Shown: piece by piece, positions 24,968 to 33,177 of the stretch | Numbering within the stretch: position 1 is the first letter of the stretch | Layout: every line of letters starts with the position of its first letter | Source: Actinomycetes bacterium | GTDB lineage: Bacteria > Actinomycetota > Acidimicrobiia > Acidimicrobiales > Bog-793 | Direction: 5' to 3' | NCBI GenBank assembly: GCA_021796455.1 | Contig: JAKACA010000009.1 | Span: 1 to 41,453, forward strand | DNA: 41,453 nucleotides | Position numbers and translations under genes: made by a program | Notes under the pieces: generated by a model | The model's input: only the letters and a program-made list of their open reading frames with translations | Told to the model about the DNA's origin: nothing | Databases searched by the model: none

Positions 24968-25015
24968 TGGAGCGGACGACGGGATTCGAACCCGCGACCC
25001 TCACCTTGGCAAGGT
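24968..25015 (-). repeat. right att-like direct repeat within tRNA-Gly
   Basis: Identical over 48 bp to 3919-3966. The repeat begins exactly at the encoded CCA end and stops in the 5' side of the anticodon stem, so the crossover lies in the anticodon region, as for many tyrosine-recombinase elements. Confidence 0.88.
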
Positions 25016-25043
25016 GATGCTCTACCAGCTGAGCCACGTCCGC
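24968..25043 (-). tRNA. tRNA-Gly (GCC)
   Basis: On the minus strand the sequence folds as a full cloverleaf: 7-bp acceptor stem GCGGACG/CGTCCGC, D arm with GCTC/GAGC, anticodon stem TCACC/GGTGA around TTGCCAA (anticodon GCC), and T arm GCGGG-TTCGAAT-CCCGT. An encoded CCA follows the discriminator T. The 3' 48 nt, from anticodon loop to CCA, are repeated exactly at 3919-3966. A TACTAT box about 12 nt upstream could be its -10. Confidence 0.95.
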
Positions 25044-25225
25044 GTGCAGGTGATAGTACCAAGCCGCCGGGCACCGGCGCACGCCGGCGCACGCCGCCGC
25101 GCACCGCCGCACGCGGGAGCGTGGTGCCGCTCAAGGCCGAGGCACCACGTGCCGATAACAACACCTGCCGCTCGCCACAGCAGCGACATCGACTCGCGAG
25201 GTTCGTGCTGGCTGGAGACACAAAA

Positions 25226-27121
25226 GTGACTGACCAAGCTCGGGAACCGTCTGCCCGCTCGCCACTTCGTCGCGCATCTCGATTCGGGGTCAGGACGTTT
25301 CTACTCTCGATGGTGCTGCTGCCGATCATCGTGATCATAATTCTCGGCGCCTTCACGGCGGCCAAAAAGTGGACCCAGCGCGAGCTCGCCATCGGCACGC
25401 GCTCCGATGCGGTCGCCCTTCAGTCTCTCATGCAGGCACGTGCCGCTCTCACCGACGAGTTCGTCCCGACTGCCGCGATCGTCTATGCCGCTACCCATGG
25501 CATAACAGTGACCACTCTCGACACGCTCCTCGGCATCGACTTCGCGACCGAGTTGCTAAGGGCTCGCACGCTCGTCGACAGCCAGACAATATTGACCACT
25601 ACCCCGAAACTCCGAGCCGAGCGCGCCGCCTTGTCAGCGTTGCGTGCACGCGTGGACGCACGATCGGCTTCCCTGGTCGACGTTCAGACCGTGTTCGACC
25701 GCATCGCGACCGATCTCGACCCCCTCTGGAGCCACGCTTTCTCCATGCTGGCATCTACCGCAGGGAAGTCCGGCGCGGGCTCGGAAGCGCTGAGACGTGA
25801 CGTGACGGCGCTCGAGCTCACCTCGTCCGCCTTCCGCGCCGAGCTCAGCCAGAGCAGCTACACCGAGCAGATCCTCACAAGACCAACCCCGCCCCAGGTC
25901 GTCGCGAATCTCATCGGGGCGAACGCGCTGTTGGACGAGGCAACGGCCGGGTTTCCTAAGGCTCTCGGTCCACAGGCTCGAGCGGCTTGGGAGTCACTCA
26001 CGCACAACCCGGCAATCAAGCGATTCAACAGCGCGGTCGCCACTGCCGTCGACGCCGGGCTAAGGAGGAGCCCACCGCCGTACGCGACAAATCTCGCGGG
26101 CAATGCCACCGTCTTTCGCGGGGAGGTCGCGAAGGTGAATGCGCTGAAGTCTCTGGGGCTCGCGGCATCCGCAGACCTGCGCACCGCTGCGGTAGCTTCC
26201 GAAAGCTCCGCCAGAGACAGCCTCATCGAGGAGCTAACGCTCCTTGTCCTGCTCGTGGGACTGGGCCTTGCGGCAGCGCTCCGGCTGGCTGTCTACATAG
26301 ACAAGCCGCTCGTGAGCATCGCGCAGGCGGCGGACGCCGTGCGCAGGGGTGACTTCGCGGTCGAACACCTTCCAGAGACAGGACCCAGAGAGCTGGCCCT
26401 GGCGGCACTCGCGTTCAACGACATGGCCTCGACGCTTCGCGCGGTCGAAACCCACGCTGTCGCGTTGGCCGGGCGTGACCTGACCGATCCGGCGCTGCAG
26501 ATGCCTTTGCCCGGTCGCACGGGACAGGCCCTTCAAGTGGCCCTCGACCGCCTGCAGACCTCCGTCAGGGACGCCGAGGCGCGACGCCGAGAGCTCCACC
26601 GGCTTGCAACAAGAGACAGCCTCACCGGGTTGCTCAGTCGCGGGGCGGCTCTCGATGCAATCGCCCGTGACCTCCTCACGGCATCGAGGGAGGACACCGT
26701 AGTGGCGCTGCTCTTCATCGATCTCGACGGCCTGAAGGCGATAAACGACAACTTCGGGCACCAAGCCGGCGACGAGGCGCTGCGAGTGGCAGCCGAGGCC
26801 ATCAACACCTCTACCCGCGGTAGCGACATCCGCGCCCGCATCGGTGGCGACGAGTTCGTCGTGGCGCAACTGGACCCGCCGGGCCCCGAGAACCTGTCCG
26901 CTACGGCCGAGCGCATCCGGCGGCGGATCGCCGAGGCGATGCCGGACTTGGACGGACAGCGCGTGAAGCTCGGCGCCAGCATCGGCATCGCTGTCTCGGT
27001 CCCGAACGCAGACACGGCCGAGGACCTGCTGAGACGGGCTGATAGCGCTCTCTACCAGGCCAAAGCGGCGGGCCGCGATCGCGTCGTCTGGTTCCGCACC
27101 CCGGTGAGTCGCCCAGCCTGA
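25226..27121 (+). CDS. membrane-bound diguanylate cyclase with HAMP and GGDEF
   Basis: About 631 residues; it makes c-di-GMP from GTP. Order: first membrane helix at about 22-45 (LSMVLLPIIVIIILGAF), a roughly 290-residue mostly helical extracytoplasmic sensor region, second helix (LTLLVLLVGLGLAAALRLAV), a HAMP-like linker (DKPLVSIAQAADAVRRGDF), then GGDEF. The catalytic motif GGDEF is intact at about residues 540-544. An RxxD product-inhibition site (RGSD) sits five residues before it. The start is GTG 25226 behind a CTGGAGA site; an earlier GTG at 25121 has no site. The gene is divergent from the tRNA, just outside the island. The sensed signal is unknown. Confidence 0.9.
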   Translation: MTDQAREPSARSPLRRASRFGVRTFLLSMVLLPIIVIIILGAFTAAKKWTQRELAIGTRSDAVALQSLMQARAALTDEFVPTAAIVYAATHGITVTTLDTLLGIDFATELLRARTLVDSQTILTTTPKLRAERAALSALRARVDARSASLVDVQTVFDRIATDLDPLWSHAFSMLASTAGKSGAGSEALRRDVTALELTSSAFRAELSQSSYTEQILTRPTPPQVVANLIGANALLDEATAGFPKALGPQARAAWESLTHNPAIKRFNSAVATAVDAGLRRSPPPYATNLAGNATVFRGEVAKVNALKSLGLAASADLRTAAVASESSARDSLIEELTLLVLLVGLGLAAALRLAVYIDKPLVSIAQAADAVRRGDFAVEHLPETGPRELALAALAFNDMASTLRAVETHAVALAGRDLTDPALQMPLPGRTGQALQVALDRLQTSVRDAEARRRELHRLATRDSLTGLLSRGAALDAIARDLLTASREDTVVALLFIDLDGLKAINDNFGHQAGDEALRVAAEAINTSTRGSDIRARIGGDEFVVAQLDPPGPENLSATAERIRRRIAEAMPDLDGQRVKLGASIGIAVSVPNADTAEDLLRRADSALYQAKAAGRDRVVWFRTPVSRPA

Positions 27122-27175
27122 AGAAACCCGCATCGATTTTTCTTCAAAACCGTCACGACCCGCTCCCGTCGTCAA

Positions 27176-27181
27176 TATAAT
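27176..27181 (+). promoter_or_regulatory. consensus -10 box of the DUF222/HNH gene
   Basis: TATAAT, a perfect consensus, ends 7 nt before the ATG at 27189. The expected transcription start is at or next to the start codon, and no ribosome site precedes it, so the message is probably leaderless. No good -35 is visible. Confidence 0.65.
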
Positions 27182-27196
27182 CGAACATATGTTCGA
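27181..27196. promoter_or_regulatory. LexA SOS box
   Basis: TCGAACATATGTTCGA is an exact match to the actinobacterial LexA box (TCGAAC-N4-GTTCGA). It is the core of an 18-bp perfect palindrome (27180-27197). It overlaps the last base of the -10 box and the start codon, an ideal place for repression. Confidence 0.85.
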
Positions 27197-28892
27197 TGGC
27201 AAGTGCAACCGAGCCTTCGCCGGCATCCTCGAGGATCTCGAATCCTTCGTGGGGTCACTCGAGCCTGAGGCATACAGCCCCCGTGATGTCCCGGTGCTCC
27301 TTGGCCACGTCGTACGAGCCGAGAAGCTGTGTGCAGCGGCGCGGATCCTTCTGGCGCGCCGAGCGGCCCTTCTACGCTCGGAGGAACGGCACGGAGCCGT
27401 CTCGTCGGCCCGATGGCTCGCCGGGCAGAGCGGAGAGGGAATTGGGGTGGTTCGCCGGGACCTCGAGATAGCCAGCAGGCTGTCCTCCCAACCTGAGCTG
27501 GAGCAGGCTCTCAGGAGCGGCGACATCTCCCCCTCGCAGGCGTCCGTGCTGCTGCCCGCCCTCGAGGCCGACCCGGACGCCGCCTCGGAGCTGCTCGAGG
27601 CGGCTACTCGTGATCAGCTGAAAGCCTTGCGGGAGCGGTGTCAGTCAGTCGTGGCTTCGAGACGGACTGAGGAGGAAGCTTCCGCACGGGAGGCGCGACT
27701 TCGAGAGCAGAGGCATCTTCGGTTCGGGACCACGTTCGAAGGTGCCATCACGATCCGCGGCGAGCTCGCCCCGGTCGAGGGGGCGGTGGTGCGCAACGCC
27801 CTCGAGGCGATGAGCCGCGAGATGTTCGCCCAGGCTCGGCGCGAGGGACGGCGGGAGTCCCACGAGGCATATCTCGCTGACGGGCTTGTTTCGCTCTGCG
27901 GATCACGGTCGGGACCCGTGGGCTCGACCCATCAGGGCTCGCCGCGTGCCGAGATCGTGCTCCACGTGAGTGCAGAGGCGCTGCGGCGGGGAGAGCTGGA
28001 ACCAGGTGAGTACTGTGAGATCGCCGGTGTCGGACCGGTCTCGCTGTCGACCGTCGAGTACCTCTTCGGCAAATCACTCGCCAAGGTCATCATCGAGCGG
28101 GGAGTCGACGTGGCCTCGGTGACGCACGCTGGCCGGTGGATTCCGACTCACATCGACTCAGCTCTGTCCAGCCGAGACCGGGTCTGTGCGGTTCCTGGGT
28201 GCGATATCGCTTTCGGTCTCGAGCGGGACCACATAGTGCCCATCGAGGACGGAGGGCAGACAGAGCTGTCGAACCTGGTGCGCCTCTGCCACAGACACCA
28301 CTTCCTCAAGACTCACCGCTACTGGCGGCTCTTGGGAGGACCGGGCAACTGGCGATGGGTTCAGGTCCGCTCGCAGGACATGATCCCTGAAGGTGTCACC
28401 GACGATGTCGCTCGTGCCGGTGAGCCGGCAGTTGGCCTCGCGAGGCCGTTGCTCGGCCCAATGCACCTCCCCGGAGATTCGGCCTCTAGCAGCACGCCAA
28501 CCCCGGGCCGCACCGACGTACGGTTCCCCTACGCCCAACGGGCCTTCACCTGTGCATGGCGGGGTCGTCAGGTCGTAGTCAGGCTCGAGCTTGCCGACAG
28601 CGCTCCGTCCTGTCGCCCGCCGGCGCGGCGGGCACGAGCCACTACAGAGCGGCTCGAGTTGCCATCACCGGGCGGCGTGCAGACCCAGGAAGCTGTGCCC
28701 GCCAGGCGCAAGCGAAGTGACCCCGCCCGATCAGCTCCCCGAGAAGCGGTGCCTCGTCACCGATCTGAGCAGGACCACCGAACTCAGGACCTCGCCTCGC
28801 TTGTCAGCTGCCAGAGCCGAGCACGACCACCGAACGTAGGACCTCGCCACGCTCCATGCGGTGAAAGGCCTCCTCGACTCCGTCGAGCGTGA
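27189..28892 (+). CDS. DUF222 / HNH endonuclease (13E12 repeat family)
   Basis: 567 codons. The N-terminal two-thirds is DUF222 ([40 protein letters not shown]). The HNH domain is complete near residues 325-380: [19 protein letters not shown] and [15 protein letters not shown]. Members of this family are scattered in actinobacterial genomes, and some are DNA-damage-inducible. The overlapping SOS box predicts LexA control here. The start is taken as the leaderless ATG. The last 30 or so codons run antisense over the end of mscR (89-nt overlap) and look low-complexity, so the conserved protein probably ends in effect near residue 400-470. Function in repair or as a mobile nuclease is not settled. 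Confidence 0.85.
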   Translation: MFDGKCNRAFAGILEDLESFVGSLEPEAYSPRDVPVLLGHVVRAEKLCAAARILLARRAALLRSEERHGAVSSARWLAGQSGEGIGVVRRDLEIASRLSSQPELEQALRSGDISPSQASVLLPALEADPDAASELLEAATRDQLKALRERCQSVVASRRTEEEASAREARLREQRHLRFGTTFEGAITIRGELAPVEGAVVRNALEAMSREMFAQARREGRRESHEAYLADGLVSLCGSRSGPVGSTHQGSPRAEIVLHVSAEALRRGELEPGEYCEIAGVGPVSLSTVEYLFGKSLAKVIIERGVDVASVTHAGRWIPTHIDSALSSRDRVCAVPGCDIAFGLERDHIVPIEDGGQTELSNLVRLCHRHHFLKTHRYWRLLGGPGNWRWVQVRSQDMIPEGVTDDVARAGEPAVGLARPLLGPMHLPGDSASSSTPTPGRTDVRFPYAQRAFTCAWRGRQVVVRLELADSAPSCRPPARRARATTERLELPSPGGVQTQEAVPARRKRSDPARSAPREAVPRHRSEQDHRTQDLASLVSCQSRARPPNVGPRHAPCGERPPRLRRA

Positions 28893-29901
28893 TCGTCTCG
28901 GAGACGAAACGATCCAGGTCGAGACGACCCTCGAGGTAGAGCGATATGAGCACCGGGAAGTCACGCGAAGGCAGGCAGTCGCCGTACCAGCTTGGCTTCA
29001 GGCGGCCGCCACGGCCGAAGAAGTCGATCATCGGAAGCTCCATCCGCATCTCCGGCGTCGGTACACCTACCTGGACAAGGGTGCCGGCGAGATCCCGGGC
29101 ATAGAAGGCCTGCTCCATGACCTTGGGGTTGCCGACTGCCTCGATGCACACATCCGCGCCGTTACCTCCGGTAAGCCCGCGCACTGACTCGACTGGGTCC
29201 CCGCTCGAAGCATCGACGACATCGGTGGCGCCGAAGGCGCGCGCCAGCTCGAGCTTGCGCCGATCGAGGTCGACTCCGATCACGGTCGTCGCGCCCGCGA
29301 GCACGGCCCCCGCTATCGCCGCGCAGCCCACTCCCCCACAGCCGAACACGGCGACCGAGTCACCCCGGCTCACCTCGCCGGTGAGCAAGGACGCGCCGAG
29401 TCCGGCCATCACGCCGCAGCCAAGCAGGCCGGCTGCCTCCGGACGGGCCCGGGAGTCGACCTTCGTGCACTGCCCCGCAGCAACCAGCGTCTTGTCAGCA
29501 AAGGCACCGATGCCGAGCGCCGGCGACAGGACGGTGCCGTCAACAAGGGTCATCTTCTGGGTCGCATTGTGAGTTGCAAAGCAGTACCAGGGTCTCCCGC
29601 GCAGGCAAGATCGGCACTGACCGCATACGGCGCGCCAGTTCACGATGACGAAGTCGCCGGCACTGACAGATTTGACGCCTGGCCCGACCTCCTCCACCAG
29701 CCCAGCCGCCTCGTGCCCCAGCAAGAAGGGAAAGTCGTTGTTGATCCCGCCCTCCCGGTAGTGAAGGTCCGTGTGGCATACCCCGCACGCCTGAACGGAG
29801 ACGAGAACCTCCCCCGGGCCGGGGTCGGGGACGAGGATCTGCTCGACCGTCACCGGCGCGCCCTTCGCTCTCGCCACAACACCTCGAACTTCGTGCGCCA
29901 C
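28804..29901 (-). CDS. mscR: S-(hydroxymethyl)mycothiol dehydrogenase
   Basis: About 365 residues, the length of mycothiol-dependent formaldehyde dehydrogenases. It oxidises the mycothiol-formaldehyde adduct with NAD. Catalytic zinc ligands are C42 ([15 protein letters not shown]) and H63-E64 (LLGHEAAG). The structural zinc set is C93, C96, C99 and C107. The run [20 protein letters not shown] and the following [10 protein letters not shown] are very characteristic of MscR. The cofactor loop is FGCGGVGC. The GTG start is preceded by AAGGAGG. Its presence implies mycothiol chemistry, hence an actinobacterial host. It is divergent from the aminotransferase gene, and formaldehyde could arise from amine oxidation there (inference). 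Confidence 0.9.
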   Translation of the reverse strand: MAHEVRGVVARAKGAPVTVEQILVPDPGPGEVLVSVQACGVCHTDLHYREGGINNDFPFLLGHEAAGLVEEVGPGVKSVSAGDFVIVNWRAVCGQCRSCLRGRPWYCFATHNATQKMTLVDGTVLSPALGIGAFADKTLVAAGQCTKVDSRARPEAAGLLGCGVMAGLGASLLTGEVSRGDSVAVFGCGGVGCAAIAGAVLAGATTVIGVDLDRRKLELARAFGATDVVDASSGDPVESVRGLTGGNGADVCIEAVGNPKVMEQAFYARDLAGTLVQVGVPTPEMRMELPMIDFFGRGGRLKPSWYGDCLPSRDFPVLISLYLEGRLDLDRFVSETITLDGVEEAFHRMERGEVLRSVVVLGSGS

Positions 29902-29913
29902 CTCAGCCTCCTT

Positions 29914-29947
29914 CTCCAATGCCCCGCTCGCTCCAATGCCCCGCTCG
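29914..29947. repeat. 17-bp perfect tandem duplication in the mscR leader
   Basis: The 17-bp unit starting CTCCAATGCCCC occurs twice head to tail (29914-29930 and 29931-29947), beginning 13 nt upstream of the mscR GTG. It moves the promoter away from the ribosome site and may vary between strains. Confidence 0.8.
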
Positions 29948-30140
29948 GGGCTTTCCGCCTTCTGACCGCCCTGCACCGGCTCACCAGCCCTGAGCTGCGT
30001 GCCTGACGCTCGCGCGATCCGAGACACCGTAGATTGCCAGGTCCGGCCAATGTCCGCACGCACCCGCGGCCGCGCCCCCGGCACCCGCGCGCCCGGCACC
30101 CGCCACCCGCGCCCCGCGACGTAGGACCAGCCTGAGGCCC
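29948..30140. other. divergent intergenic region between mscR and the aminotransferase
   Basis: No gene is supported. Positions about 30058-30116 are a low-complexity C/G run with loosely repeated GGCACCCGC units. The right end carries the plus-strand promoter described separately. Confidence 0.5.
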
Positions 30141-30169
30141 TTGCCAAGCGCCCTACGATTACATAGACT
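30141..30169 (+). promoter_or_regulatory. promoter of the aminotransferase gene
   Basis: TTGCCA (30141-30146) and TAGACT (30164-30169) are separated by 17 bp. The -10 box overlaps the operator palindrome at 30166. Confidence 0.65.
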
Positions 30170-30181
30170 GAACAATCAGTC
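30166..30181. promoter_or_regulatory. operator A of the local TetR regulator
   Basis: GACTGAACAATCAGTC has perfect 6-bp arms. The surrounding 23 bp (30162-30184) match 37154-37176 at 22 of 23 positions, and the latter lies beside the tetR gene. It overlaps the -10 and start region of the aminotransferase promoter. Confidence 0.75.
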
Positions 30182-30255
30182 AAATAGCTATGCGCCCGCT
30201 CACGTGGACAGCCTCACAGCGGGGCAGCCCACGGCCTGGGCGCCCGAACGGAGAG

Positions 30256-31638
30256 ATGACAGTGGAAACCCACGCCCCGACGACCAACCTGGAACAACGC
30301 CTCGACGCTTTGGTAGCCGAGCAGGAAGGGGTGTTTAGCGCTCGTCAGCCCAACTCACGAGCACTGTCCACACGCGCCGAGAGCTCGCTTGCGGGTGGGG
30401 TGACCTCCAGCTGGCAGATCACCCGGCCACAGGCCGTCTGGATCAGCCACGGCAAGGGGTCGAAGATCTACGACGTCGACGGCACCGAGTATGTCGACAT
30501 GCACGGCGGATACGGCGCGGGCCTCGCGGGCCACGCGCATCCCGCCATCGTCGAGGCAGTCAGCCGCCAAGTCGGGCGCGGCACCCACTTCGCACAGCCG
30601 ACCAAGGATGCAGTCACGGTTGCCGAGGAGCTCGGCCGGCGCTTCTCCCTGCCGCTGTGGCGTTTCACCAACTCGGGCACCGAGTCGACGATGGACGCAG
30701 TCCACCTCATGCGTGCGATCACCCGTCGCGACCTCATCATCAAGGTGGAAGGCTGCTACCACGGACATCACGACTCGGTGCAGGTGTCAGTCGCACCTGG
30801 CAGGGACGACGTCGGACCGAGCGATCGCCCCAACCAGGTCGCCAGCAGCACGGGCATACCAGAGGCCATCCGCTCTCTCACCCTTGTCGCCCCGTTCAAC
30901 GACATCGAAGCAGTCCGCAGCCTTCTCGAGATCCATGCCGACAGGGTCGCGGGGATGATTGTCGAGCCGATCATGATGAACATCGGCATCGTCCCGCCCG
31001 ATCCTGGGTACCTGGCAGCATTGAAGGCGCTCCTGCATGAGCATGGCGCCCTCCTCACTTTCGACGAGGTGAAGACCGGCCTCACGGTCGGCCCCGGTGG
31101 AGCCACCCAGCTCTACGGCGTCACTCCGGACATCGTGTGCCTGGCCAAGTCGATCGGCGGAGGACTCGTCGTTGGTGCCGTCGGCGGCACCGCCGAGGTC
31201 ATGAGACATGTCGCCGACGGGACCTATGAGATGGTGGGAACTTTCAACGGCAACCCGCTGTCAATCGGGGCTGTGCGGGCCGTGCTCGAAGAAGTCTCCA
31301 CCGACGAGGCCTACGCCCGCGTAGACAAGCTCCGCCAGCGCATCGGCGAGCACCTTGACGCCACGATTGCCGAAGTCGGCCTGCCCGCTCACGTCGTGGC
31401 TGTAGGAGCCAAGGGCTGCGTCACCTTCGCGACGACTCCAGTCCGCAACTACCGCGACTTCCTCGAGGTCGACGACCGCTACAACCACGCGCACTGGCTG
31501 ATGCAGCACAACGGAGGGGTGTTCCTGCCGCCCTGGGGCAAGACCGAGCAGTGGCTCATCTCCGTGCAGCACGACGACTCCGATATCGACAGATTCCTCG
31601 AAAACTTCTCGCGCTTCGCCGCTGCGGTCGGAGCCTGA
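30256..31638 (+). CDS. class III aminotransferase (glutamate-1-semialdehyde-aminomutase-like)
   Basis: About 460 residues, PLP-dependent. Motifs: the GSA-type N-terminal segment (YDVDGTEYVDMHGGYGAGLA), NSGTEST near the phosphate site, the Asp in LLTFDEVKTG that binds the pyridine nitrogen, and the Schiff-base Lys in CLAKSIGGG (about K298). It is not the haem-pathway enzyme by context: it sits in a TetR-controlled locus with an amine-type importer, an FAD oxidoreductase and an acyl-CoA synthetase. It probably transaminates a beta- or omega-amino compound. The GGAGAG before the start is very close to ATG 30256 and better spaced for GTG 30262 (METHAPTT), so either may be used. Confidence 0.88.
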   Translation: MTVETHAPTTNLEQRLDALVAEQEGVFSARQPNSRALSTRAESSLAGGVTSSWQITRPQAVWISHGKGSKIYDVDGTEYVDMHGGYGAGLAGHAHPAIVEAVSRQVGRGTHFAQPTKDAVTVAEELGRRFSLPLWRFTNSGTESTMDAVHLMRAITRRDLIIKVEGCYHGHHDSVQVSVAPGRDDVGPSDRPNQVASSTGIPEAIRSLTLVAPFNDIEAVRSLLEIHADRVAGMIVEPIMMNIGIVPPDPGYLAALKALLHEHGALLTFDEVKTGLTVGPGGATQLYGVTPDIVCLAKSIGGGLVVGAVGGTAEVMRHVADGTYEMVGTFNGNPLSIGAVRAVLEEVSTDEAYARVDKLRQRIGEHLDATIAEVGLPAHVVAVGAKGCVTFATTPVRNYRDFLEVDDRYNHAHWLMQHNGGVFLPPWGKTEQWLISVQHDDSDIDRFLENFSRFAAAVGA

Positions 31639-31716
31639 GCCGTGACTTTGACGGGGGCGAAGCGAACGCCTGCCTTGCAATCTGGTTGCGACGGTGATTG
31701 ACTTCCTCAGAATAAG

Positions 31717-31735
31717 TTTGACCGGTCGTTCAACC
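31717..31735 (+). promoter_or_regulatory. operator C, variant site upstream of the binding-protein gene
   Basis: TTTGACCGGTCGTTCAACC matches the minus-strand reading of operator A at 14 of 19 positions and operator B at 13 of 19. It lies 33 nt before the transporter operon. A TTGACT hexamer at 31698-31703 is nearby, but I cannot assign a -10 with confidence. Confidence 0.5.
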
Positions 31736-31767
31736 GAACGCCGGGGGGCCACAGGAAGCAAAGGGGG

Positions 31768-33078
31768 GTGGGCCTCATGAGGCATCCACGGGAAGGCTGG
31801 TCAGAAGGAGGGCGCCGCGCGCCGCGCGAGATGTCGCGCCGTGACTTCCTCGGGCGCGCCGGGGCAGCAAGCGCGGCACTTGGCCTCGGAACCATGCTGG
31901 GCACGCGCGGCATTAAGAGCCCCATCCCGGCCGGGCGCGCCGCCGAGGCGGCCGCCGAGGCGGCCGGGTCCCACTCCACCCCCTCTCTTCCGCTGCCGCG
32001 GCAGAACCACCCGGTCCGCTGGCCGATCTTTTCGGACAACCGGCCCATCGCAAGCAACTTGAAGCCCGAAGAGGGTGCCACCCTCCAGATCTACAACTGG
32101 GTTGCTTACATCAACGAGGACGTCATCAAGAGCTTCTGCAAGAAGTACAAGTGCAAGTACTCCCTCACGACGTTCAACACGATGACAGAGGCGATCGCGA
32201 AGCTGGCGACCGGCGAGTTCCAGTTCGACATCTTCTTCCCGACTATCGACGTCATCGGCCAGCTGATCGAAACAAAGCTCATGCGCCCTCTCAACCACAG
32301 CTACATCCCCAATATCGCCAACTGCTGGCCGGACTACAAGAACCCCTTCTACGACGAAGGCTGGCAGTACACAGTGCCTTCCGAGATCTACACGACCGGT
32401 ATGGCGTGGCGCAAGGACAAGGTCTCCCTCAAGCCGTCATGGTCTATGCCCTGGGAAGCCAAGAAGTACAAGGGCAAAGTCGCTCTCCTCGACGACAACC
32501 GCGAGGGCCCGTCTCTCGCCCTCATGAAGATGGGGATTTACGATCTCAACACCACCAGCCCAGCCCAGCTTCGCGCCGCGGGCGCCCAGCTACGTGAGCT
32601 CGAGTCGCTCGTGAACATCCGCATCGACAACAGCGACTACACCGAGATCCCCTCCGGCAACACCTGGATTCACCAGGCCTGGTCAGGTGACATGGCCTCG
32701 TCGTACGAATACCTCCCAAAGGGCACGTCGGTCGACGTCATCGGATACTGGTTTCCCCCAGATGGCAAGGGCCCGATCGCGAACGACATCATGTCGGTGC
32801 TCACATCCGGGAAGAATCCGGTGCTCTCCCACCTCTTCCTCAACTACATGCTGAACGTCGACAACGCGCTCAACAACTACAGCTATGTCGGCTACATGCA
32901 GCCGATGACAGCAGTGACAGCGCCGCGTCTGGTGAAGGAGAAGCTGCTCCCACCCCAGCTCGAGTCCACCGTCGTGAAGCGGTCCTACTTCAAGACCGGG
33001 GTAATGGAGCTCGAGCTCCCCGAGAGCGCGAACCTTCTCTGGGAGCAGACCTGGAACTCGTTCTCCCAGGGCCTCTAG
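31768..33078 (+). CDS. ABC transporter substrate-binding protein, polyamine type, Tat-exported
   Basis: 436 residues. The N-terminus has a twin-arginine motif (MSRRDFLGRAG) followed by a hydrophobic Ala-rich stretch, so it is exported folded by Tat. The mature part (TLQIYNWVAYINEDVIKSFC; FQFDIFFPTIDVIGQLIE; GDMASSYEYLPKGTSVDVI) is a PotD/PotF-like solute-binding protein. These bind spermidine, putrescine or other small cations and amines. GTG 31768 has AGGAAG 9 nt upstream; ATG 31777 is an alternative start. It is followed by two permeases and an ATPase on the same strand. Confidence 0.9.
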   Translation: MGLMRHPREGWSEGGRRAPREMSRRDFLGRAGAASAALGLGTMLGTRGIKSPIPAGRAAEAAAEAAGSHSTPSLPLPRQNHPVRWPIFSDNRPIASNLKPEEGATLQIYNWVAYINEDVIKSFCKKYKCKYSLTTFNTMTEAIAKLATGEFQFDIFFPTIDVIGQLIETKLMRPLNHSYIPNIANCWPDYKNPFYDEGWQYTVPSEIYTTGMAWRKDKVSLKPSWSMPWEAKKYKGKVALLDDNREGPSLALMKMGIYDLNTTSPAQLRAAGAQLRELESLVNIRIDNSDYTEIPSGNTWIHQAWSGDMASSYEYLPKGTSVDVIGYWFPPDGKGPIANDIMSVLTSGKNPVLSHLFLNYMLNVDNALNNYSYVGYMQPMTAVTAPRLVKEKLLPPQLESTVVKRSYFKTGVMELELPESANLLWEQTWNSFSQGL

Positions 33079-33135
33079 GCTCGGCACCAAGCCCGTAACT
33101 CCGAGCAGGAAGCGGGAGAGCTGGGAAGAAGTGGC

Positions 33136-33177
33136 ATGAGCGCCGCTGGCACGAGCCAGGCAATGAACAAGCGATGA
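33136..33177 (+). CDS. 13-residue leader peptide coupled to the first permease
   Basis: A short frame MSAAGTSQAMNKR follows a GGGAAGAAG ribosome-like site, and its stop overlaps the permease start as ATGA. The permease itself has no clear ribosome site of its own, so this mini-ORF may deliver ribosomes by coupling. It may also be coincidental. Confidence 0.4.
   Translation: MSAAGTSQAMNKR

Larger units (their letters stand above)
3919..25015. mobile_element. tRNA-Gly-flanked genomic island, about 21 kb, integrase lost
   Basis: The segment is bounded by two identical 48-bp direct repeats. The orientation is right: the tRNA lies on the minus strand with its 3' end facing into the segment, and the far end carries only the duplicated 3' half. 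Inside are broken mobile genes near the left end, a broken HNH-like gene near the right end, and an intact sugar-type catabolic locus between. I see no integrase, excisionase, relaxase or replication gene, so the island is probably immobile now. The alternative is a chance partial tRNA duplication, which would not by itself explain the scrap genes at both edges. Confidence 0.7.

Noticed and set aside
30256-31638. Haem-pathway glutamate-1-semialdehyde aminomutase (hemL)
   Set aside because: GSA-like fold only; no haem genes nearby and the gene is in a TetR-controlled amine locus.
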